Notes: a model not told the origin generated them from the letters alone. Shown: positions 34,285-46,856, counted from the stretch's first letter. The stretch is 64,000 nucleotides of DNA from Massariosphaeria phaeospora (GCA_011032825.1 JAADJZ010000001.1:2108001-2172000); one strand, 5' to 3'. A program made the numbers and translations.

Positions 34285-35174
34285 AGTAAGTGTTCGGCCC
34301 ACAACAAGCTGCATGGCATAGAAAAGGTACTGACACATACTAAGTGGAGAATCCTCAGCAGCCTTCTGGCCAACTAGGATATACAGGACACCCGGGCTCG
34401 GAAGATGACTCCTACTATATCAAATTCCTAGACCTTGGCACATTCACGCGACACCGGGACGAAGTGCCAGAGATTTTCTCCCCTAAATGTTGGGAAGAGG
34501 CGCCGTTCGCACGACAAAACGAACTAGTCTGGAAGAATAAAGTGCCTTTCGATCTCAAGGTGATGAAAACAAGCCAGGACAAACCAGTAATTGTTTACGT
34601 GCCAACGGCCGCCAACAAGGCCAAGGGCGGTGAGGAACGGTACTTCTGCCACGGCTGGGGTCTGGGGACCTACGATATCCAGAACAAGACGGGGTACAGT
34701 GTGTCGTCGACGACATGTGCTGATGTGCTCGCGGATGCGACATACTTCCAGCCTGTCGTAGAACCCAACCAGAGCTACATACCGGCCAACGCCGATATCA
34801 AGAAAGGCGACATCGTGGCTTGGTTCCGCAGTTGGGACCACATTCCGGATCAGAACGTTCGCATTCGCTCTGGAGAGATATGCTGCATGCACACCGCCAT
34901 CATCGAGGAGCCGGTCTTCGGAAACGAGGGGGGAAACAAAGTACTCAGTTTTGCTACCGTAGTGTCATCTAAGAACGGCGGCGAAGACCTCAATCGTAAC
35001 ATGACGCTTCGACAAGTGGATGCACACTACCAGAATACCCACAATGTTTATGGTGTCTTTCGTTGGGCTCATGAACATGAACATATGATTGGAAAGAATC
35101 CGCCGGGGCAGGAAGCGCTGGAGCGCTCTAGCCTGTTTTTCCGGGGGTTGAAGCAGTTGCTGAAGCTGGTGTGA
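34285..35174 (+). CDS. Putative NlpC/P60-like cysteine hydrolase-fold protein
   Basis: The exon 34345-35174 is open from its 5' end without its own ATG; the first internal Met is about 75 codons in. A splice GATATCA|GTAAGT...CTGAC...ACTAAG|TGGAGAATC (intron 34286-34344, 59 bp) fuses A and TG into ATG, giving 276 aa beginning MENPQQ. Cys102 lies in FCHGWGLGTY, followed by KKGDIVAWF (155-161) and a His183 in CMHTAII. This Cys...GD(I/V)...His order is what NlpC/P60-type papain-like folds show, where Cys sits at a helix start and His on a strand. The family is inferred from pattern only. No signal peptide is seen, so the location is unknown. Confidence 0.65.
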
Positions 35175-38100
35175 GCTGCGTCATTTGAACGGGATCCAAT
35201 TTGCGTGCGTGGGTTCAGAATGTTACGCCAGACAACTCTCGCTCTTTTAGCAATGTAATCTCAGTTAACGCCCGCGCATTCACACAGCCAAACCGTGAAC
35301 TTCGAAGGTCTGTGTAAAATGGCTGTCAGCTAGTACGTCATCGTACAGAGGGAGGAGGGGCTGGGGGCTGAACTGGCCTCCAGATCACTCGCCCTGAGGA
35401 TCCAGCTCAGCGTCGAGAGGATGTAGGTAAGCACAGCTACGTTAAGCACGATGAAGTTTGAACAAAGAGTGACGGTCGGACGGATGTGAGGTGAGGACCG
35501 CCGGATGGGCCCACAAAAGCGCTTGGCACGGCTCTCCCCATTGGCCAGCTCTCTCGTACTCTTGCACTCGCGAGGCAGCCGTGCGAGTCCGTCCTCGATG
35601 ATCCATCACTGCCGACGCGACACATCTAGGCCCGAAGCCGGGGTGTATATAGAGGGGAATCGCCCACTTTCGCTCGCTTGACTGCCATCAGATTCATCTC
35701 GACAACCTTCTTCGCAGGAAAGCTAACAGCAGTCCGGCGTCAACCACGTGTCCGTTCGAAGTGCGATGAAGCGAGATCGAGCATGTCATCGACCCATCTC
35801 GACTTGACGCAGATGCGATGGCTGCATCTATTTCCTGACCTTGCTGGCAGACTCTCTGAGAGCTAGCACTGTATCTTGCAGCTTCGGCTAGCAATCAGGC
35901 GACCTTCAAAGCACTGGAGGCTCTGCTATGTATTTGCGATGAAGCCAGAGGGACAGTCGTGCGGGCTAACACATTTTATTAGTGTGCAACATATCACTAA
36001 GCCCTCGCTATACTCTTCGCGCACTTACCACGGCGAGTATGCCTCGACTCGGCTTCAGGTTTGAGGTCGTGGTCGTCTGTCCTCCCGAGCCATGTGCGGA
36101 TGTCGCAGCGAGGCCACCCGCCAAGTGCGTCGCCAGATTTCCACATACGGTCACAAAAGTCAGAAGTTGCGGACCATGTCCTGTTGGAAGTTCTCATACA
36201 ACATGTCCGGAGATCTTTGACCCATGTGGAGGCTACTGCAGTTGGCCGGTGTCAACAAAGATTCTGCGCATTGCATCCCCAAGCAGAAGACGAGGCAGAC
36301 CAATGCAGGCTGCTATGGTAGTAAGGACGCCACGTTCTCATCTATGTGAGATTGGAGGAGTCAACATATAATATCTTGGCCCAGCTGTAGAAGTGTTCAG
36401 GCACTCCACTCCGGGAGGGATTGCAAGCTCCTGTCCATTGGGCAAATAGGTAATTTGGACGCATATTACAAATTCCCGGTAAGTGCTTCAATTCCTTAAT
36501 CTCGTTTCTACGTTTTCCGTTTATCTAATCCGAGTTCATACTAGATACTGTCCAGAAAGAAAAGAAAAGACAATACACCTCCATTGTCAATAGGTGGCAA
36601 AGCAAAAGCGCTGTACCAAGAAGATGGCGAGGAGGTATTGTGGACTGGCGGCCACTATATTGGCTCTGACAATAACACAGCATCATCACCCACAGAATTC
36701 AAAAACAAAGTCGACGTACATCCGGATAACGATGGCCAAATAATCTCCGTAGTCGGAAGCCTTGGCTGAGGTATAGGCACGTTCACACCGTTTCGACGAC
36801 TCGTGGACCCGGATAACGTGCTTTCCCCGCATCCGTTCCAAGTCTCTGAAGCCCAATCTAAGATGCAGGAGACCGTTGCAGAGCCAAGCGACAAGGTACT
36901 GCAGTAACTGGTCAAGGATCTGACGGCTGACCAAGATGGCGGGATCTAAGTAAGTCTGGGCATGATGCTTGAGAGGGCCAACAACATGAGGAAGAGAGGC
37001 TAGCGACACGTTAAAAGACATAAAGCAGGGGGAGGAACAGCAACCTTGACGCCACCTAGTAACTACGACGCCCACCACGTCGACACCATAAAGAGCAATC
37101 AGTCTCTAATTGGAACGCAGATTGCTTGTGGTGTGACGTAGGGTTCCAGAAGAACGATACCTCCGATATCACATTGAAAGCAAAGGGGATGCGGGTCATC
37201 AAGAGAGCTGCTACTATTCGTTGTCTAGTTATGACAAACATGCTCATCCGCGGAGTCGAACCTCGAACGATGCCAGATGAAACGCGCGGATTAGCACGCC
37301 CCTCCCGTATCGGCATTTATACCATTCGTCATTCGCGGATGCACTCTGTTCCAACATTGGCCAGTACGCTAGATACGACAGGGCTTTGTGCAAATCACAG
37401 TAACCTATCTTCTTACCGCTGAAACCTTCCATACTGCCATGAGGATTGGCACACATCTCATAATCGGACGAATAGAGAAAGCGGAATTGAACAATGGCTT
37501 GTGCATTGCGACATGCAGGTGAAGACGTGGGTGCTGCGTGGGGAGCTCGCTGGGATCCGACCAGGAAGGAGCAGAAGGAAGGAAACGTTTTGGTCTCCAC
37601 GCCACTTCTAAGATCGATCACGAAATTTATTCCCCTCCAATGTCCGCTCGTCATGTGCGATCCTGGACGCGTCGACACGAAACGGTTCAGGATTTGATTC
37701 AATTCTCATCACCGCGATGCACTCTTAGAGGTGCGATGATTGTGTGGAGCACCGGGCATTTCACACTGCAGTCTATCTTGGGCGTACAGCCCACAGGACG
37801 TGGACGATTCTTGAAACTGGTCAATCATCCATACTTGAGCTGGTTTCATGATGACCAAGTTGGTTTGTCCTTGGTGGTGGGGCGCAGACGCGAATCGCGC
37901 CCAGTGGATGTCTCACTGTCCAACAGTGGGGTCCAATGAGCAGATTAAAGGGTATCTTCAACGCTTACTGGAAAGGTGGCCAACATGTTAATATGCAGCA
38001 GACGTCCCGTGAGGTCAGCAACGGCGATCGGAGATCGGAGATGACTCTGTTCAACCCCGCCACGCCGCCTCCCGCTTGATGGCCTAGTGTCGCGGCCGAG

Positions 38101-39100
38101 GGTCGCAATCCATCCCGACCATCGTGTCTGGGCATGCTGCAGCCCTACAGCCTCCGACAGGGCACGTGTCGAGGCGGCTGTTGAGAATGCCTGATCCGAC
38201 CCCAGACGTCGAACGCATGGGCGATGGCTTCCGGGAACCACGGTTCATGATGGGTGTGCAAGCTGCGCTCTATCCGTCGAGCATGCAAGTTTGATGGCGC
38301 CCCGCTTCAACTACCGTTCCCCCCGCTCTCCGATCTCGCAGTGCCTCGACGAGACGACCGCTCGACTCGATGCGGCCACACTGCGAAAAACAACGTCAAG
38401 CGGTCGATCGGCCGCTGTGACGCGATTCGCGAGTCGATGCCTGCGGCGTCCTGCGCCGCAACAGAAACAGATTGTCCCGCTGCCCACCGCAGCATGCCGG
38501 GTTGCAACCTCACGGCTGCAGCTCCCCGGCACTGCCCCCAACGCGAAGCGCCACATGTGTTGCTGGATACTGTGGCTAGGGAGCAGGGTTGGAGCAGGAG
38601 GAGAGATGGGCGAAAAGCGGCTACGCACCCCAAGACTCGGCGGACCTGCAGGGTGGTTCGCGCGGCCGACCGCTTCTCGCTCCCGACCAGCCGGTGCTCC
38701 GTGCGAGTTGCAGCCTAGCACCCGCCCGTGGCTGCGCGAGTCATGATGCTGGCTCGCGTCGCCAGCCGCACCGGCTCGCTAGTTTCGCTTGAGTTGCGCA
38801 AACCGCCAACTCGTGCCTACGCTCTTTCTCCGCAATTGCCTGTCCGTCGGCCAGTCGAGCGTCAAATCCATGTCTCTGGTGCGCCATGCAGCTTGGACAG
38901 CATCATGGCTTCAGCCTTAAGGAGCCCGGTCGACCGTCTCATGGGAACGTGCACCAGCATGGGCTTGCCAGCACTCCGCCTCGTCCATCCATCGTACCCT
39001 CGTCATGGATTCTACAGTGTTTATCTGTATAAAGACAACTTGCCTGCCTTCGCCAAGTGCAGGCCAGTTTGTGCACACGTACTCCAAGAAGGCAACAAAC
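35175..39100. other. 3.9-kb gene-poor stretch
   Basis: No complete gene can be supported. One coding-like segment (about 36400-36770) is listed separately. The block 37950-38800 is GC- and CpG-rich with overlapping frames on both strands and no domain; part of it is the promoter of the Zn2Cys6 gene. The rest has mixed composition with scattered stops. A tRNA-like B-box at 37252-37262 was considered and rejected. Confidence 0.45.
36400..36770 (+). CDS. Possible small gene, two exons, incomplete model
   Basis: The 3' exon (36546-36770) reads ILSRKKRKDN, then GGKAKALYQEDGEEVLWTGG, and ends IISVVGSLG followed by TGA. A GTAAGT donor at 36480-36485 and a TACTAG acceptor at 36540-36545 would join it in phase to an upstream frame ending NLDAYYKFP. 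No convincing start ATG or signal peptide is seen further up. I do not recognise the family. It could be the 3' part of a small protein gene, a relic, or chance. Confidence 0.3.
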
Positions 39101-41610
39101 ATGTACGCCTCTTCTTCATCCATATCTCCTCTCTCCAAGAAGGACGACCGCCGGTCTCGCTCCAACACTCCGGCCGACGAAGGAGCACATCTGTCCGACG
39201 TCCCATGCTATACCTGCCGCAGGCGTCATGTCAAGTGCGACCGGATGTTACCTACCTGTGCCAAATGCGCGAAAAAAGGCGTATCCTGTCTGGGTTATCA
39301 GTAGGTCTATATGCGAGGGCTGAATGACCAGAAACTAAGCCAATACTCAGGAAACCGCTACGGTGGGCCGATGGTGTGGCGGTCAGGGGGAAGCTCAAAG
39401 GCAAGTCTCAGCCTGTAGTGGACAGTAAGTATACCTTGTCTCAAGAATACCTCGGCGACCAGCAAGTTGATTGATAGTTAGGCAACGTCGCGAGTATCGT
39501 CAAGAACACTGTGCAGGTGCAGTCTACTTCTGCAATCAAACAGGCCGCCCATTTTGGTCTGCATGCAACCGAGGCTTTATTTGCAGTGGGTGGGAACGAG
39601 TCTAGACTACTAGAATTGATGGCGTACCGTAAGTGTACTCTTCATTCCCCAGTCATCGCAGCATTCTGCAAGACCTTTACTCACATTGCTTTGCTTGTCA
39701 GACAACTCTAGAATTTGTGCAGAGTACGTTACGCTCGAGCGGTCAAGCTTCCCTGTTTACCGATCAATTGCGCCACTTTCATACGAAATCGTGGAGCGCC
39801 TGCCGAGGGATTATGTTAATTGTATTCTCGGTTATGCGGTGGTGCATATGGCATCTCGTCAACCCGGAAATCCCGAACTGGAACGTCTCGCCTTGGAAAC
39901 GAAAGTGAGCTTGTTCCAGAGCTTCAATCGCCTGCTTCAGAGCCGGCAGAACCAACCGGCAGATGTCATCGTATGCTGTTGTGCGCTCATCTGCGCCATG
40001 GATGTAAGTTGACTTCGCTAGAAACATGTACTGATCAATACTGATATACATTCAGCTGATTGAACATGGTGTGGCCCGATGGATGATTCATTACCAGGGT
40101 TCACTTCAAATCATGGGATCCTTTGGTGGGATCGAAAATCTCTTCACCTATTATCCCCATCTGCAGCTTACGCTAGCTCACATGGGCTACTTGGAGACAC
40201 TGTAAGTCGTTCCATGAGGCCAAGAAGTCGAACCATCTTACCGCAGCTTCTAACATATATACAGCTGGATTAGCTTGTCGCATGTCGCCCTCACCAAAAC
40301 AAAACAAACTTCCCGAACGGCAATGGCCATGTTTTGTAATGCACCAGCTGTGAAAAGGAAGTTCTTCAATCCCTGTCCTGTCCCCCTGACCCTCGCTCTA
40401 TGGGATACCGGCTCGTGTGCATCGAAGGTACTAGGTAATCGTAGTCCTATAACGCTCGAAGAGCTACATAACCGTGACCATATTCTCCTGGATGTGCTCG
40501 CATTTCGGCCGGAGGATAGCACCAAGGAGATCAAAGAGTCATACTACAAAGACATTCCAATGTACGGTAACCACCTATCCAACTGTTGACTTCCGCTAAC
40601 TTGGACATAGTACGGAAGAGAGGCTCAACTGTTGGAATGCAATATATTCGGCTTGGAAAGGAGCTGTCACGATCCTCGTGCTACGATATCTCTATCTAGG
40701 CCGGCCAGAACTCTCCCCTCAATCTCAACTACAGCGATCCTCGCCTCCATCTTTCCACGCGCCCACGGGCCCCTACTTCACGTCGCGCTCCCGAACAAGC
40801 AGCTTTTATGATGAGACGGTCTATCCAGATGAACTTGCGGATCCGTATCTTCTTCCGGACCAACTTTCGCTTGGCTTGTATCTAGAGAATCCTATCTCAA
40901 GGAGTCCCTCACCGATGCCGTCTCTGTTGCCATCATTCACTGAGCCACCAACCCCTGATCTATGGGAAAAACGCTACGGCATTCACGATGAAGCCTTTAC
41001 CACACTGTCGACCAATCTTTTCTTTCTCCACGATGACCCCGATCCAATGTTCCTGCGTCATGTTCTCCTTCCGATTTTCGTCCTTGCGCTTGTTAGTCGA
41101 CCCGGTAGCTCTGAGCGCGCACTTTGCGTCTCATCTTTTGCCAAATTCAAAACATTTATGGCAGAGACTTACCCACCCGATGGCGTCGGCACCAGCCCCT
41201 CACCTGTAGACGGGCAACAGAGTCCTATAGGCGGAGGAGAGCTCGAGATGAACATTCCATGGGAGAGCTTGGATTCTTACTGCGCCGTGGTTGAAGCGCA
41301 GACACAGGAGAACTTAGCTTCTCTCGAAGATGGCCTCGCAAACGGCGCGCCAGAATTCAATTGGTGGGATATGTTGAAACATATGGATCTGAATGTCGTC
41401 TGTATGTACTCCCGCCGAAATATCTCCGGTGACTTGGAAAGCTAACCTCTTTTTACAGGGCCCATTGAAGCTGGCACATCCCATTTGGAACGCGGTCAAG
41501 AGTTCTATGCGTTTACACTGGTTTCGTCGGTCGTTAACGAGGACTGCTTCTCAGCCTTTACACAGAGGTCGAATGCCTCTGAGGCGTCTTCTTCGTCTTC
41601 TATAAAATAA
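39101..41610 (+). CDS. Zn2Cys6 transcription factor with Fungal_trans_2-like domain
   Basis: A DNA-binding regulator of eight exons: 39101-39300, 39351-39424, 39482-39628, 39702-40003, 40056-40201, 40265-40561, 40611-41401, 41459-41610, giving 702 aa in one frame. The zinc cluster is near the N-terminus: Cys36, 39, 46, 53, 56, 63 with spacing C-x2-C-x6-C-x6-C-x2-C-x6-C. The next exon reads [20 protein letters not shown], the linker typical of Fungal_trans_2 proteins. The helical effector region includes [20 protein letters not shown] and [19 protein letters not shown]. Intron 6 has the unusual donor GTACGG; the downstream GTAACC would break the frame. An in-frame ATG at 39005 is an alternative start. 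The target genes are unknown. Confidence 0.9.
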
Positions 41611-42829
41611 GAAGCGTTTTCACTGACCAGTATGAGTGATGGGATACGTATACCTCAGCTGAGCTGCCGGTGGAAAATAGCATAGTTTGCTTGCGGACGT
41701 GTACTGTCACTGTTCGAAACGAAAAGAGTCCTAGAGGGTGCTAGCGCCCGCAATCTCGCTCGGACAAACAAAAGATTTGCCGGTAAGGTGCTATTCTGTT
41801 TTTTTACTGGTCCATCTGTCACTTTTTTAGTACTATGTTTCTTTTCTTGTCTACGAGTATCGTCTTTCTGTCTCTCAGGTTTCCACTTCGATCTGACTAC
41901 AGTGCCATCTTTGATGGATACCCACGGTCTTGCACTCTCTTCAGCTGTCTAGATCAATGGCTGCATTCTTTAGTCATCATACCGTATTATTCCCTCAATG
42001 TCTTAGTCGTTTTATTATAGTGAGCTTCCATTATGTCAATAAGTCGTCCGTGCTCAGAATTTCTGCCTTCTAGTCAATGCATGCCTATGCTAATAATACC
42101 TTTCAGGTCTTTCCGGCATCTTACTCGAATCCACGATACATGGTTGATAATTCCAATGATGCCGCAATGAACCACGCTCCGTCTGCTCGACTGGATCCAC
42201 GCCCCTTATCGAGGCGGATTGGGTAGCCGGATTCTGTGCGCCTAAGCTAGAGCACCCTCATCTGTGTGTTCTCTCTCTCAGCTCCATTTCATAGCAGCAT
42301 TGCTGGCGTAGTTTGAGCGAAGCCAGCTCAGCTTCATCCATACCGATACACGCACGCCACGAACACGGCAATTGCTGCAACGATTCAGGATATTTTTATC
42401 GGGATATTTCTGGGGACAGTCCAGTTTGGTTCTAGCGTGGCTGCGTTATTGTACAAGCTTAACATCAACCTCAACCTCCATCACAACAAGCGATATCCAA
42501 CACGGCCGAATAAGGTGCAAGCCCGCGAGTTGCCTCGGACTCCCAATCCTGGAGTTTAAGCAACCTCCTGTCATCTACGCATATGTTCACTGCATATCCA
42601 TTTACACGCATGCACGCATGCACGCATGTCATCATGTCAACCAGCGCGGAAAATTATTATTGGCCAGCTTCTAGCCATCTACATAAGTTGAGATGCGAGA
42701 TCTAGGAGTCTACTGTACAGCTGGTACTCGTGTGTATGCAAGCACACCCTTGTCGCTTCGGACGACGAGTTTGTCAGCAATGGCGTTCTTACTCGGCTTT
42801 CGATTGCGTGGGATATATCTCGATTGGGG
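41611..42829. other. Intergenic spacer, no gene seen
   Basis: About 1.2 kb downstream of the regulator. The composition is AT-rich, with a short GCATGCAC tandem near 42608-42630. No gene is supported. Confidence 0.5.
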
Positions 42830-43165
42830 CCAAATGAGGAATCAGCACGTCCAGCAAAAGAAACACTGGGAGAAAACTTCAAGATGACAGATTTTGGAGA
42901 GTGCGCATTCTATCTCGGAATGCACGTGTCCCGTCAACCTGACGGATCTATGCATCTTCATTAAGGATCTTTTGTCCAACAGATCGTAGACAAGTTCAAA
43001 GGGACAAATGACAAGCCTGTCACCACGCCACTACCATCGGATACGAAGCTATCAACATCAGATAGCGACACAACATCTTGAGCTTATGAGATTTGGGTAA
43101 TGAATGTTTCCTTCAGGTGGAGCTCTCGAATATGTTTTATATATGACAACGAATGCTTAACACGT
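42830..43165 (+). mobile_element. Ty1/copia retrotransposon relic (reverse transcriptase fragment)
   Basis: Translation shows a copia RT C-terminal pattern: KETLGENFKMTDFGECAFYL, GMHVSRQPDGSMHLH, a TAA stop, then GSFVQQIVDKF and TPLPSDTKLS. This matches the conserved YLGM...DG...Q...YV..ll.kF...tPl order. The TAA at 42964-42966 replaces an expected Gln (CAA to TAA), in keeping with RIP. A weaker downstream piece, GALEYVLYMTTNA, may correspond to the GSLmYl..TRPDI block. No LTRs are seen nearby, so this is a small fragment. Confidence 0.75.
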
Positions 43166-43418
43166 ATGTGAGAATTAAAAATGCGACCCGAGAGTATCAT
43201 GAGAGAGGAGCGCCATACCCAAAAGTACATGAAAGAAGCAGACAACGCCTTGTACACCAGCTGATACCATGGAATTCGAAGAGGAAATAAACTTGTTTGG
43301 ATATATTGGGTATAGAAACGAGGTATGAGGGGCTTGGTACTTCGATTTGTATTTTTAGCGCTTTTTCAAAAGGAAAATCAATCTTGGGTATAGAGGAAAA
43401 GACGCGAATAAATGGCGA

Positions 43419-44464
43419 TTATTTAGTAGCCATGCGATCCCCAATAGGCGACGACTTGACATCCCGCTTGTTGCTGCCTCCAGGCAGCGCAGCCGTGCAA
43501 TCGGTAAGCTCGACCCCCTCAACGCCCAGCATACTCATCTTCTGCATCGCGCCGACGAACGCCGCAGCCCAAGCACTCTTGCTAAGCGCAAAGGCATTGA
43601 ACGGCACGGCCGCGACAAGGTTAGTCGCGAGGCTGCGGTCGGACTCGAGCGTGAAGGGCGCCTTCTTCTGCGTCGTCTCCGAGTAGTACTTGTTGTCCCA
43701 TTGGCCGGGGGTAGAGTCCAGCGAGGCACCCGCCTTGGACGGGTCGGTGGTGCGCTGCTTTGCGACGCTGTGGGCGCCGATCAGCGCGACGAGGTCGGTG
43801 ACGGAGAAGCCCTTGGATGCGAACAGTTTGATTAGGTCGTTTGATTTTTCCCTGCCGGTGGGGAGCACGCCGATGGTGTTGGCGTCGCTGGAGTCTTTGC
43901 GGCCGATCTTGACGGGCACGGTGGGACCGCCAGGGCAGGTTTTAATCGCGTGGGCTAAGCGTTGTGTTAGTGAAACGGCTTGGTTCGCGTCTATCGTGCC
44001 ATGTGGGTCCAGCAGTGAGTGCTACATTACATACCACCGGCGAATTGTATCAGGTCAGCAACTCCGACTTTCTTCTCGCTGGCTAGGTTGCCCAGATTGC
44101 CACACAACCGCTCCAGACCGCGGTTCTCGGAGTTGGAGCACTCGTTTGCAAGGATGAGCGAGCCGTCACACGCGCCGTTGAAGCAGTCGTGAAAGGCTGC
44201 ACGGATGGCAGCGCGTGCGGCATCGGTGCATTGGCCGTCAGCGAGGAACTGGGCTGTGAGTGCCGTGGAGATCTCGGACCAGACTGCTGGGCAGGATTTT
44301 TGTTCAGACTTCTGTGGTTGCAAGAGATTGCCGACCAAGGAGCTTAGAGCGCGCTTTGTTTGTGAAACTCTTGAGCCGACTCCAGAGGTAACGGTAGAGA
44401 ATTGGAAGGCCTGGGTGGTGGTGGTAGCGGCCAGGATGGCGATAAATGAGTTTGAAATATACAT
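43419..44464 (-). CDS. Secreted fungal heme peroxidase (class II-like)
   Basis: An extracellular heme peroxidase of the plant/fungal superfamily. Exons 44464-44035 and 43954-43419 give 321 aa; the 80-bp intron restores FAGAHAIKTCPGGP. A signal peptide is visible (MYISNSFIAILAATTTTQAF). The distal heme pocket is AAIRAAFHDCF with Arg88 and His92, followed by the calcium-binding-like NGACDGSLIL. The proximal His is His205 in ALIGAHSVAKQ. Eight or more Cys are spaced as in secreted peroxidases. I do not see a clear Trp or Mn-binding triad, so lignin or Mn peroxidase activity is not claimed; a low-potential generic peroxidase is likeliest. It is flanked by repeat relics on its left. Confidence 0.9.
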
Positions 44465-46856
44465 TATGGTAAATATGATGGTCTTGAAGAAAAGTGAATG
44501 TTGATGAAAGAGTGAAGTGATGGTTGGCGTCGAGTGGATGCTGGAACTGCAGAAGGAAATGGTGAAGATTCATTGCACTCTTATACATCTTCAAGTCGTC
44601 TAAGCAGAAACAAATAGAGTTAGTCGATGCCGGCGGGACCGAGTTGCCCGTGTAGATGCCGCACTCAAGTGTCTGAACTAGGCGGTAGCACGAAACGGAT
44701 CTCAACATGTCATGCTCCCTAGTACAGATATCGTGGAGGGATTGGCTTGAGCTTCTGCACAACCACAAGGCCCGCCAAGATCTCCACCCTATTATCATAC
44801 TGCATGGCCCTAGCAGAATGACAGGTAGCCACAGTTGACGATCATACCCCAACACGCAGTAAGAGTCAATGTGATCACAAGGCAGCCGCCTAATCAGGAA
44901 AGTGTGTGTACAGCTGGAAATATTGGAAGCTGTAGTGCTAGCGATCTTGAGGTGCATGTAGTGTCCCCGGCTGGCAAAGATCCCGAGTGAGCGGGCATCA
45001 GCATCTCCCATGAGGTTGAATCGAAGGTAGGATTGTGATAACCAGGAGTATTCTTTTATTAGAAAAAGCCCGGTCCTTCACCTAGTCCTCAGTGAGTGAA
45101 CGAGAGTTTGTTTACTCCTGAAGATCCTGAATAGGAGGGATGAGTTTCGAGGTGGAACCAGGTATTTCCCTCTGGAAGGGGTCCGTCGGTTCATCTAGCG
45201 AGCGGGTAGCAAGCCCTAGGGGATCGCCACGGCCCCACGGGTCCTTCAAGGCGTTTCGTGCGCGGTGGCGTGAAGAAGCTTTGCCTCTGTGTACCTACAC
45301 TAGCCAATTAAGGAGCGTCCTAACCGACAGCGATCTTCTGCACATGGTTTGGGTCCGGCTTTTGAGATATTCAAGATGCGCCTCCGGTAGCGAAGCAGGC
45401 AGGGCTGACGGCAATAGGGGACCCAGCACCAACATGTGGCTACGTGGCCACATGGGATAGGGCGGCTACTGTTGGACTTTGGACGTCAGACGGCCTTCGC
45501 GCCTTGGGATGAGCTGTGAGATGGCATCGTGCCGTGACCCGGCACTTGAGGAAGTTTGTTTGCTGCACGACGGTTTCGGTGCACCCCTGGGTTGTTGGCA
45601 AGAACACCCTAAGACCTTGGCCAGAGTATGTAGATAGAAGTAAGTTGGGTGGTGCGGAAGTCGTGTTTGGGGGAAATTAGAACCGGAGGATATTGAGGGG
45701 AGCCGATCTGCGCTTACGGACTTAAGGCAAGCTCCGTGGTGATCCCAGCCGATAATCTCACACCTTGAATCGCTCCAGCTCTTATCCAGACGACATTGAA
45801 TTGAGCGCCATGTTCGATGCGAGAACAGCCCAATTTTGAGGATGCCGAGTGAGACGCCATCGTTGCGGCCGTCTACACTGTCCGCAAGTTCGGGCCATCG
45901 CCAGGTGAGGCATGAAAACGGCCGCTCACGGGTGAAGCTCAAGGCGACCTTCGCTCAAAGATGCGGTTGCTGACTGCTTAGGCTCGGATGCGGTGCAGCG
46001 GCGACGTGAGTATGACTACATCCTCACTCAGTACGCCTTACTGGATTCTGTTCTCCTGCACGCTCCCTAGTGGTGTCGCCCCTCAAGCATCCTCACGTCC
46101 CAGTCGCTCAACGCTGTCGTGCTGATCTCACTCGGCCTCGCACGTCGCTCTTACTGTTGTCAAACCTCGAAGCGAGTCTTGCGGAACATGGTTGACGTGG
46201 CGCGACGGTTGCAGGTGCCAAGCCTGTTCGAGGTTCAGCGGAATAGCACAGCATACGAGCCGGGGCACACACTCACTGGGTATGCGAGTAGCACACGCGT
46301 AGTGCGTATAAGGACACAAAAACACAGGCACAATATAGGTGCGTTGTACGCACCTGCCCAGGTTGGCAGTTATCACCGTCACGTGAACCCGTGAACCGCG
46401 TCAAGGGGACCGTCCGCGAGAGAGGAAAGAGCAGCCGTGACAAGGCAGACTTCGTCTTGAGAGAGGGAAGAGCCGCCGCGACAGGGCAGACTTCGTCTCG
46501 TGCCGCACCGCTCCATCGAATGCACCCAACAACCGACACCCACATCCAAATTCACGCGTCTCCATCCTGCCACCATGCTCGCATCGATGAACGGCACCCC
46601 CCAGCGCGCCGCCAAATAAGACGGCACGGCGCCAACGCGCCGCCAAATAAGACGGCACGGCGCCAACGCGGCGGAAAGAGTTCGTATACGCTGAGCCAAC
46701 CATTACAGGAAATCTGCTAACAAAGACAAAGAGCACCGGAAGAAGAAGCTGGCAGACTTGCCCAAGGTACGCAGTAGTCATATATGGCGTGTGCTGAGGG
46801 GTTCTGATAAACAACACAAGGCTCCACTCGGAATCACCCCGTCGTCAGCCGTCCTG
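44465..46856. other. 2.4-kb stretch without a supported gene
   Basis: Upstream of the peroxidase. Several frames of 100-235 aa exist, but they overlap on opposite strands, or overlap the peroxidase, and show no domain. A 31-bp tandem duplication lies at 46606-46667. The right end may contain an untranslated or unmodelled 5' exon of the F-box-like gene. Confidence 0.45.
46606..46667. repeat. 31-bp tandem duplication
   Basis: Two nearly perfect head-to-tail copies with unit start GCGCCGCCAAATAAGACGGC, followed by ACGGCGCCAAC. A third partial start (GCGGCGG) follows. It sits about 190 bp upstream of the F-box-like start codon. Confidence 0.9.

Noticed and set aside
37245..37341. tRNA-like segment on the minus strand (B-box GGTTCGACTCC and complementary CATCCGCG/CGCGGATG ends)
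   Set aside because: The B-box fits and four of five T-stem pairs form, but the outer complementary ends are not in register with that T arm, and no acceptable A-box, D arm or anticodon arm can be drawn.
37950..38760. CpG-rich block as an rRNA or other structural RNA gene
   Set aside because: No recognisable rRNA core or conserved RNA motif was seen; composition alone is not evidence.
44304..45011. 235-aa minus-strand frame
   Set aside because: It overlaps the peroxidase first exon in another frame, is rich in His/Ser/Cys without domains, and looks like a shadow.
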